Both the position numbers and the translations under genes were made by a program. A stretch of DNA of 64,000 nt, taken from positions 62,001 to 126,000 of the forward strand of contig NZ_STFZ01000005.1 of assembly GCF_005222845.1 (NCBI RefSeq), written 5' to 3'. Position 1 is the stretch's first letter. The number at the start of each line of letters is the position of its first letter. Positions 58,375 to 64,000 of the stretch are shown in pieces. The notes under the pieces are model-generated. The model searched no databases, was not told the DNA's origin, and saw nothing but the letters and a program-made list of their open reading frames with translations. Source of the stretch: Rhizobium sp. FY34. GTDB taxonomy: Bacteria > Pseudomonadota > Alphaproteobacteria > Rhizobiales > Rhizobiaceae.

Positions 58375-60558
58375 ATGTCTTGGCATCGCATTTTCCCAAG
58401 CTTTTCAATGGCCTCAGCGCCGATAAAATCGGGTCTCCTGATCGTTACGACATTGATTCTGGGTTGGCTGGGCGCTGTCGTGATCAACGACATGCGCGAT
58501 GCTGCAAACCTGTTGGATGACCGGCGGGCGGTAAGGGCTGCCACTGCCGCCCTCTCAAGCGTTCGCGACAACCTGTCATCCACCGTCAGGGACAATGCCG
58601 TCTGGGATGATGCCTTTGCGAAAATCCAGGGACCGGGAGCCGTCGATTGGATCTTCAGGAACTGGGGCAGGACGACGGAAGACTATCCGCTATATGACGG
58701 TGTCATTGTCACAGCACCGGACGGATCAACAACCTCTGCCTATTGGAAGGGCGAAGCGCTCAATGACAGCGAGAGCTTTTCAACACTCAATCCACAACTG
58801 CACCAAAGCCTCGAAGCGCCGTCCAATCCGCATGTCAGCTTCATTTCATCGAAGGGGCGCGTCATCCTGGCAGCGTCTGCTGCGATCCGCCCCTATTCCC
58901 ATCAAGTGAACGATGGCGGCCTCTCGGTTCTGACATTCCTCAAAGTAATCAATGCCGATGCTGTCGCAAAGATTGCCAGCGATCACCAACTCGTCGGCCT
59001 TCACCTTACGCTCGCAGAGCCCGAAAGCGGACTGAATGTTGCCCTTGACGGCTTCGACAAGACGCCAGTGGCCTGGCTTGCCTGGCCAAGCGCAGCGCCC
59101 GGAACACAGATCTATTCAAGCGTTCGCCCGCTGGTGGCCATCACTCTTGGCCTGCTCGGGCTCTATCTCTTCGGCATCAGCTTGGCGGGTGCCGCCGAAA
59201 CCCGCGAATTGCGGCGCCAGGCCTGGAAGTCAAGGTATGAAGCCATGCACGACCCACTGACCGGCCTGCATAATCGAAGCGGCCTGGTGGACGAATTGCG
59301 GCAGTCGCTTGTGGTCGGCCAGGGACCCGCTTGTCTGCATATCATCGACATCGATGGGTTCAAAGCAGTCAACGATGCCTGGGGCCATGCCGTGGGTGAC
59401 GAACTCATCAAGCGGGTGGCCAGTACGCTGGAGAACATCCATCCGGACGTCACCGTCGTCGCCCGTATCGGCGGTGACAAATTCGCCATTCTGCAAAGCT
59501 TCGAGCGGTCGCAGGACGAGGTGAATGCCAATCTTCTGTCCGCCCTTTCCGTGCCGTTTCACATCAGCGGTCGAACCATCGAGATCGGTGCGAGCATCGG
59601 CTTCGTGACTGGTCATTCGGGCGAGGATGCGCATGAACTGATCCGCCGTGCGGATATCGCCCTCTACCGCGCCAAGGCGCAGGGCCGCAGCCAGGCGGTG
59701 CGCTACAGTCCTGAACTGGATCGCATTCGCGAGGAAAGGGCATCACTCGAGGCCAAGCTGCGCCATGCGCTGCATCACGACCAGATCCAGCCCGTATTCC
59801 AGCCCCTGGTCTGCGCCCGCACCGGCAAGATCCGCGGCGTCGAGGCTTTGGCACGCTGGCTCGATCCGGAAGGCCAGCGCAGCCCCGACCTTTTCATACC
59901 GCTTGCCGAACGCTGCGGCCTCATCGATACGCTCGGGTTGCAGATGATCCGCAAGTCGATGCGAGCGATCAGTGGCTGGCAGGAACTCGGCCTTTCGGTG
60001 AATGTCTCGCCGATCCAGCTGTGCAATCCGAATTTCTCCGCAGCCGTTCTCAAAGTGCTCAGCCAGGAAGGCTTCGATGCGCGCCGCCTGACGCTGGAAA
60101 TCACCGAAAGCGTGCTGATGAAGAACCCTGAGCAGGCACAAAGATCGATCACTGTTCTGAAAGCGGCAGGCATCCGCTTTGCGCTCGACGATTTTGGCTG
60201 CGGCTATGCCAGCATCGGCACGCTGCGCGCCTTCGGTTTCGACCGGATGAAAATCGACCGTTCGCTGGTGGTGGCAGCGGCAGAAAACGCATCCGGGCGC
60301 GACGTGCTCTACGCGACCATTGCACTGGCAACGGCGCTCAGCATTCCGGTCACCGCCGAAGGCATCGAGACCAGCGATCAGGCGGATATGGTCAGGGCCG
60401 CCGGATGCGACCAGTTGCAGGGCTATATGCTGGGCAAGCCGATGCCGCTGGCCGATCTGGAAAAGGCACTCGCCGCCAAGGTCGCCAACTGGGCCGAACC
60501 GCCCATCTCGCAACGCTCGGCGACAGGACTTGAATCCCGCCGGTCCGTCACCAAATAA
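58375..60558 (+). CDS. CHASE4-like sensor GGDEF-EAL protein with degenerate GGDKF, probable cyclic-di-GMP phosphodiesterase
   Basis: The 727-residue protein has a first span (about 19-38), a periplasmic domain with a CHASE4-like opening (LSSVRDNLSSTVRDNAVWDDAF, residues 60-81, and YDGVIVTAPDG), a second span (about 252-272), a GGDEF domain and an EAL domain. The GGDEF active site reads GGDKF (366-370); the metal/catalytic glutamate is lysine, so cyclase activity is probably lost. The EAL domain keeps EAL (490-492), NVSPIQL, EITES, DDFGCGYAS and EGIET, so hydrolysis is expected. It is a single gene after LysR with no clear partner. Confidence 0.91.
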   Translation: MSWHRIFPSFSMASAPIKSGLLIVTTLILGWLGAVVINDMRDAANLLDDRRAVRAATAALSSVRDNLSSTVRDNAVWDDAFAKIQGPGAVDWIFRNWGRTTEDYPLYDGVIVTAPDGSTTSAYWKGEALNDSESFSTLNPQLHQSLEAPSNPHVSFISSKGRVILAASAAIRPYSHQVNDGGLSVLTFLKVINADAVAKIASDHQLVGLHLTLAEPESGLNVALDGFDKTPVAWLAWPSAAPGTQIYSSVRPLVAITLGLLGLYLFGISLAGAAETRELRRQAWKSRYEAMHDPLTGLHNRSGLVDELRQSLVVGQGPACLHIIDIDGFKAVNDAWGHAVGDELIKRVASTLENIHPDVTVVARIGGDKFAILQSFERSQDEVNANLLSALSVPFHISGRTIEIGASIGFVTGHSGEDAHELIRRADIALYRAKAQGRSQAVRYSPELDRIREERASLEAKLRHALHHDQIQPVFQPLVCARTGKIRGVEALARWLDPEGQRSPDLFIPLAERCGLIDTLGLQMIRKSMRAISGWQELGLSVNVSPIQLCNPNFSAAVLKVLSQEGFDARRLTLEITESVLMKNPEQAQRSITVLKAAGIRFALDDFGCGYASIGTLRAFGFDRMKIDRSLVVAAAENASGRDVLYATIALATALSIPVTAEGIETSDQADMVRAAGCDQLQGYMLGKPMPLADLEKALAAKVANWAEPPISQRSATGLESRRSVTK

Positions 60559-60659
60559 GGTTCGACCCGCTGGTCCGGGCCCCTCTGGCGAAAGCTTCGG
60601 CACTTTCGCGATGTCGGACCGTTTCCGACTTCGTTGCCGACCTTTCTAAGAGGTAGACC

Positions 60660-60971
60660 ATGATCTCCGATATCGCCGCCTGGCTTTTTGCCCTTTTCGT
60701 CATCGATCCGCTACAGGCGGAAGTCCGCGAAAGGGTCGCGCAAGCCAATCTGCCGGTCGAAGCCATACAACAATCCCAGCAATGCGTGACGACCCAGGCA
60801 CCTCTGCTTCTCGAGCGTGCCACCAATGATCCATCCTGGGCAGTTGGTACGGCCGTGAGCGTTGCTGTCGGCTGGACCCCAACCACCCAGTTGTTTGATA
60901 CGGCGGACCCGAACTGCGCGGTTCTTGTGCGCGTGTTCTCAGGCAATGGCAGCGAAGACGCTGCGTCCTGA
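60660..60971 (+). CDS. Small protein of unknown function with N-terminal hydrophobic segment
   Basis: The 103-residue protein has an N-terminal hydrophobic stretch (ISDIAAWLFALFVIDPLQA), which could be a weak signal peptide or an anchor. Two cysteines (QQCVTTQ and PNCAVLV) might form a disulfide in the periplasm. No family recognised. AAGAGG lies before the ATG. It starts 101 bases after the CHASE4 GGDEF-EAL gene; a GCGAAAG/CTTTCGC stem (60588-60609) is in the spacer, so co-transcription is uncertain. Confidence 0.62.
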   Translation: MISDIAAWLFALFVIDPLQAEVRERVAQANLPVEAIQQSQQCVTTQAPLLLERATNDPSWAVGTAVSVAVGWTPTTQLFDTADPNCAVLVRVFSGNGSEDAAS

Positions 60972-60980
60972 TCGACAGAC

Positions 60981-61009
60981 TGCGCCGACCTCGTAGGGAA
61001 ATCGGCGCA
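60981..61009. terminator. Stem-loop between convergent genes
   Basis: TGCGCCGA (60981-60988) and TCGGCGCA (61002-61009) form a perfect eight-base-pair stem with a 13-base loop, ten bases past the stop of the small protein. There is no T tract on either strand, so terminator strength is doubtful. The rest of the 139-base gap shows nothing. Confidence 0.35.
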
Positions 61010-61110
61010 ACATATTCATCAGCGGTCAATTTTGGCGTGCCAGCGCCGTTTGCGCCATGGAGAGCACCGCCACTGCGCACACGGCCCTCCCTCCGGGTGC
61101 AATCAACACG

Positions 61111-61965
61111 TTATGCGGCGACCCCTTCGCGGCTGGCAGCCTTCTTCAGAAGATCCGAGAGGATCTGGTTGAAGCGCTGCGACTGCTCGAATTGCGGCGT
61201 GTGACCGCATTCTTCGAGAACGATGATCTCCGCCTGGCGGCAGAGCGCAGCGGCCGCTTGGGAATGCGACAGCGGCAAGACGATATCCTGGCGCCCGTGC
61301 ACGATGGTCACGGGGATCTGAAGGGCGCCGAGAATTGCCCGCGAACGGTCAACAATCTGCGGCTTCTGACCGGAAAGACTGGTCATGCTGCGCATGGTTG
61401 CCAGGAAAGGCGCAACGGCGCCGGGCTTATGGACGTTGCGCGTCACACAGGCACGCAACTCCTCGGTCACCACCGACGGATCATGGAAAAGAGCTTTCAA
61501 CTGCTGCTCGACGGCCATTGGGCCGGGTCTGTTCAACAATTCGCCAAGGAAGGGCAAGGTCATCAGGCGGAAAGGCAGATAGGTCTCCCGGCCCAGGGTT
61601 GCTGCATCGGCAAGCAAGAGCCCGACAACACGGTTCGGCTGAAGATCGGCCATGCGCAGAGATATCGCTCCGCCGAGCGAATTGCCCACCAGCACCAGAT
61701 TCTGAAGACCGAGCGCATCGGCAAAGCGCCATGCAAACCGGCTGAAACTGTCTGGATCATAGGGCTGCGCACCCATGCCGGACAGACCATGGCCGGGCAT
61801 GTCCCAGGCTATCAGCCGCACCGTGCCATCGGCTGTGTCCAACTGCTTCTGCCACAGTTCCAGCGATCCCGCGATGCCATGCGTCATCAGAACGGTCGGA
61901 CCGTCACCGCCGCGATCACGGTAGCGAATGTTCACACCGTCCACGACAATCATCTTATCCTGCAT
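61111..61965 (-). CDS. Alpha/beta-fold hydrolase
   Basis: The 284-residue hydrolase has the oxyanion stretch MTHGIAGSLELW, nucleophile S96 in VLVGNSLGGA, an acidic residue in VHGRQDIVLP and the catalytic histidine in LEECGHTPQFEQ. The layout resembles meta-cleavage-product hydrolases and related esterases. GGGAGG lies before the ATG at 61965, chosen over an upstream in-frame ATG at 61989. It follows the SDR and aldehyde dehydrogenase genes on the same strand, so an ester or ring-cleavage product of an aromatic alcohol pathway is a reasonable guess, not more. Confidence 0.86.
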   Translation of the reverse strand: MQDKMIVVDGVNIRYRDRGGDGPTVLMTHGIAGSLELWQKQLDTADGTVRLIAWDMPGHGLSGMGAQPYDPDSFSRFAWRFADALGLQNLVLVGNSLGGAISLRMADLQPNRVVGLLLADAATLGRETYLPFRLMTLPFLGELLNRPGPMAVEQQLKALFHDPSVVTEELRACVTRNVHKPGAVAPFLATMRSMTSLSGQKPQIVDRSRAILGALQIPVTIVHGRQDIVLPLSHSQAAAALCRQAEIIVLEECGHTPQFEQSQRFNQILSDLLKKAASREGVAA

Positions 61966-61999
61966 GTCGGCCTCCCTTCCTCTGTTCACCTCAACACCT

Positions 62000-62039
62000 C
62001 ATCCGGCAGCCACCGCCCTTACGCGGTAGCTGCCGGATG
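62000..62039 (-). promoter_or_regulatory. Intercistronic hairpin between SDR and hydrolase genes
   Basis: CATCCGGCAGC (62000-62010) pairs with GCTGCCGGATG (62029-62039); an inner ACCGC/GCGGT helix extends it after single mispaired bases. It starts three bases past the SDR stop and has no T tract, so mRNA stabilisation or processing is more likely than full termination. Confidence 0.55.
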
Positions 62040-62042
62040 TCA

Positions 62043-62810
62043 TCAGACGTAAGCAGCCTCAACGCCGCCATCAACGGGCAGGTTGGCACCAACCACCCAG
62101 CGTGCATCATCGGAGCAAAGGAAGACTACGGGACCGGCAACCTCATCGGCAAGTGCCGGGCGCTTCATCAGTGCGGAGTCACGCTCGACACGCTCTTGCC
62201 CGAGCATCGAGACGAAATCGCCGAGGATCGGTGTGAAGACGGGACCGGGCGCGACCGAATTCATGCGGATGTCGTGCTGCATGAAGAGTTCAACGCTGCG
62301 CTTCTTCGTCCAGACGATCAGCGCCTCCTTGAAATACTGGTAGCAAGTCTCCTGGGCTACCGGGTTTGCGTCCAGCCATGCCTTGCCTGCGGCAAAGCCT
62401 GCCGTCGCGGCCAGCTGTTTGTGGGCGTCCAGGCGTTTCGGCCACTCAACGCCAAGGATGGAGGCGAAATTGACGATTGAGCCGCCCTTGGGCATGCGTG
62501 GCACCAGCGCGTCCGTCAAATGGCGCAGGCCCAGATAGTTGACCCTGGCGACCACGTCGCGATCGACGGTCCCAGGAACGCCTGCGGCATTCACCAGACC
62601 GTCGATCTGCGCGGGGAGATGGGAAATGGCCGCATCGATGGCGGCTGGATCACCGAGGTCCATCTTGACGAAACCGTCGAGGGTCACCATCGGATCGTTG
62701 CGATCGACGCCAATCACATGGGCGCCGTGAAAGCGGGCCAGCCGCGCAACTTCGCCGCCGATGCCGGAGGACGCTCCGGTTATCACAATTGTCTTGCCAT
62801 GCAGTTTCAT
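62043..62810 (-). CDS. Short-chain dehydrogenase, coniferyl-alcohol/3-alpha-hydroxysteroid dehydrogenase-like
   Basis: The 255-residue SDR has the NAD motif TGASSGIGGEVARLARFHGAHVIGVDR, NAAG (LVNAAGVPG), catalytic serine in NFASILG and the YxxxK pair in CYQYFKEAL, with a long insertion (GVEWPKRLDAHKQLAATAGFAAGKAWLDANPVAQ) before the tyrosine. That insertion and the N-terminus resemble coniferyl alcohol dehydrogenases and 3-alpha-hydroxysteroid dehydrogenases. Followed by an aldehyde dehydrogenase of the aromatic type, oxidation of an aromatic alcohol is plausible. GAAGGA lies before the ATG. Confidence 0.85.
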   Translation of the reverse strand: MKLHGKTIVITGASSGIGGEVARLARFHGAHVIGVDRNDPMVTLDGFVKMDLGDPAAIDAAISHLPAQIDGLVNAAGVPGTVDRDVVARVNYLGLRHLTDALVPRMPKGGSIVNFASILGVEWPKRLDAHKQLAATAGFAAGKAWLDANPVAQETCYQYFKEALIVWTKKRSVELFMQHDIRMNSVAPGPVFTPILGDFVSMLGQERVERDSALMKRPALADEVAGPVVFLCSDDARWVVGANLPVDGGVEAAYV

Positions 62811-62840
62811 GGTTCACATCCTTCAAAAATAACTGGGAGG

Positions 62841-62887
62841 GCTAGACTGGCCCCACAGGTAGCGCGCAGTTGCGGGGCCAGTCTAGC
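62841..62887 (-). promoter_or_regulatory. 14-bp perfect intercistronic hairpin between aldehyde dehydrogenase and SDR genes
   Basis: GCTAGACTGGCCCC (62841-62854) pairs perfectly with GGGGCCAGTCTAGC (62874-62887) across a 19-base loop, between the aldehyde dehydrogenase stop and the SDR start. It has no T tract after it on the minus strand. It is the longest perfect stem I noticed in the window. Confidence 0.65.
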
Positions 62888-62915
62888 AAGGTCTGACGGG
62901 ACCAATTGCGGACGG

Positions 62916-64000
62916 TCAGAACGGATAGGCCGTCGCCTGGTCCTTCACGGAAACCCATTGCCACTGGGTGAACTCTTCGATATCGGCTGGACCGCCCATG
63001 CGGCTGCCATTGCCCGACTTGCCGCGACCGCCAAAGGGCGCATAGGGGCCACCATTCACCGTCTGGTCGTTGATGTGGAGCTGGCCGACATTCAGTTGAT
63101 CGCCAAGCGCCATGGCGCGTCCGACATTGGCGGAGATCACACCGGCGGCCAAACCGTATTCCGAGCGGTTGGCCAGTTCGACGGCGTCCTCGTCGCTCTT
63201 GAACGAGACGATGCAGGCGACCGGTCCAAAAATCTCCTCGTCGAAGGCGCGCATGCCGGGCTTGACGCCGGAAAGCACGGTTGCCTTGTAATAACGCCCA
63301 TCATGCGTACCGCCGGCCAGAAGCTCTGCCCCCTTGGCAACGGCGTCATCGACTATGGCCTGGATACCGGCCACCTGCTGGTCGGAAATGATCGGGCCCA
63401 AGGCAACCTGATGTGTCGAGGGATCGCCCACCGGCAGGTGCGAGGCCTTGGCAGCCAGCCTTTCGCTGAGGCCGGCAACAATCTTTTCATCGGCGAGAAC
63501 AAGACCGGTTGCCATGCAGATCTGTCCCTGATGCAGGAAGGCACCCCAGGCGGCATTGGAGGCGGCGACATCGAGATCGGCATCATCAAGGATGATCAGG
63601 GCGTTCTTACCGCCGAGTTCCAGCTGCACCTTCTTCAGGTGCTTTCCGCACAATTCGCCGACCTTGGAGCCGCCGCGCGCCGAACCTGTGAACGAAACCA
63701 TCGCGATATTATCATCGGTGCAGAGCGCTTCGCCGGCTTCTGCACCACCCGGAATGATGTGCAGCACGCCTTTGGGCAGACCGGCATCCTCGAAAATGCG
63801 GGCAATGATGATGCCGCCGGAAATCGGCGTGCGCGGATCGGGCTTGTGGACAACGGTATTGCCCAAAGCCAGGGCCGGCGCGATAGAGCGGATCGACAGG
63901 ACAAGCGGAAAGTTGAAGGGCGAAATGACGCCGACAACGCCGTGCGGCACGCGGCGTGCGTAATTGGTGCGGCTGTCCATGCCCGGCAGGAAGGCGCCTG
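62916..64000 (-). CDS. Aromatic-type aldehyde dehydrogenase (benzaldehyde/vanillin dehydrogenase-like), N-terminus outside the window
   Basis: The frame is open to the window end (about 361 residues seen), and residues before the ATG at 63980 (GAFLPG) already fit the family, so the start lies outside. Landmarks are PHGVVGVISPFNFPLVLSIRSIAPALALGN, the general-base glutamate in VQLELGGKNALIILDDADLD, the catalytic cysteine in HQGQICMATG, EEIFGPVACIVSF and PYAPFGGRGKSGNGSRMGG. The pattern resembles NAD-dependent benzaldehyde and vanillin dehydrogenases. It is first in the visible minus-strand series with SDR and hydrolase and would complete alcohol-to-acid oxidation. Confidence 0.9.
   Translation of the reverse strand, partial: GAFLPGMDSRTNYARRVPHGVVGVISPFNFPLVLSIRSIAPALALGNTVVHKPDPRTPISGGIIIARIFEDAGLPKGVLHIIPGGAEAGEALCTDDNIAMVSFTGSARGGSKVGELCGKHLKKVQLELGGKNALIILDDADLDVAASNAAWGAFLHQGQICMATGLVLADEKIVAGLSERLAAKASHLPVGDPSTHQVALGPIISDQQVAGIQAIVDDAVAKGAELLAGGTHDGRYYKATVLSGVKPGMRAFDEEIFGPVACIVSFKSDEDAVELANRSEYGLAAGVISANVGRAMALGDQLNVGQLHINDQTVNGGPYAPFGGRGKSGNGSRMGGPADIEEFTQWQWVSVKDQATAYPF

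Overview
The window looks like a chromosome or large-replicon segment of a Rhizobiales alphaproteobacterium, most likely Rhizobiaceae (Agrobacterium/Rhizobium type). The grounds are GC-rich, densely packed operons, many ABC importers for plant-derived carbon, GntR/LacI/LysR control genes beside each catabolic cluster, several GGDEF/EAL proteins and a DUF992 secreted protein. This placement is an inference from gene content. I see no rRNA, tRNA, CRISPR array, insertion sequence or integrase.

Layout. 1-1.4 kb: the end of a membrane diguanylate cyclase, then a 26-codon membrane peptide behind an FNR/FixK-like box. 1.4-2.4 kb: a relic in which pieces of at least four genes (YnjD-like ABC ATPase, mercuric-reductase-like flavoprotein, TVP38 membrane protein, FAD oxidoreductase) have collapsed into 1 kb. 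2.4-16.4 kb: a divergent sugar-acid locus. On the minus strand are RraA-like aldolase, FCD GntR, SMP-30 lactonase, DapA-type lyase and M19 dipeptidase. On the plus strand are a family-5 Opp/Dpp-type importer, two enolase-superfamily enzymes and an aldose 1-epimerase. 16.4-25.9 kb: a LacI regulator divergent from GH105, a 20-codon bridging ORF, an 824-residue unassigned protein and a complete sugar ABC importer. 25.9-27.9 kb: a GGDEF-EAL protein. 28.2-39.8 kb: a second oligosaccharide locus with FCD GntR, a lectin-like protein, a heparinase II/III-type lyase, a sugar ABC importer, GH88, a YesL-like membrane protein and a DUF2264 protein.

40.0-45.6 kb: a signalling cluster of REC-REC-GGDEF, membrane GGDEF-EAL and two tandem glutamate/aspartate-type periplasmic binding proteins without permeases. 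45.7-49.8 kb: DUF992 protein, then LacI regulator and GH2 beta-galactosidase sharing an operator-like 14-mer. 49.9-58.2 kb: a complete liv-type importer run with a GMC oxidoreductase and a 3-hydroxyisobutyrate dehydrogenase, divergent from a LysR gene; the gap holds two matching inverted repeats. 58.4-61 kb: a CHASE4-like GGDEF-EAL protein with a degenerate GGDKF motif and a small exported or membrane protein. 61.1-64 kb: alpha/beta hydrolase, SDR and aldehyde dehydrogenase (cut by the window end), separated by two long perfect hairpins.

How the parts fit. The two carbohydrate loci appear to import uronate-containing oligosaccharides intact and break them down in the cytoplasm: the lyase, GH88, GH105, DUF2264 and 824-residue proteins all lack signal peptides. 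The released sugars could then be oxidised through lactone, aldonate, 2-keto-3-deoxy acid and aldol cleavage. No sugar dehydrogenase is present here, so the first oxidation must be encoded elsewhere. The most system-like novelty is the 40-45.6 kb cluster, whose layout suggests amino-acid binding proteins feeding a cyclic-di-GMP enzyme.
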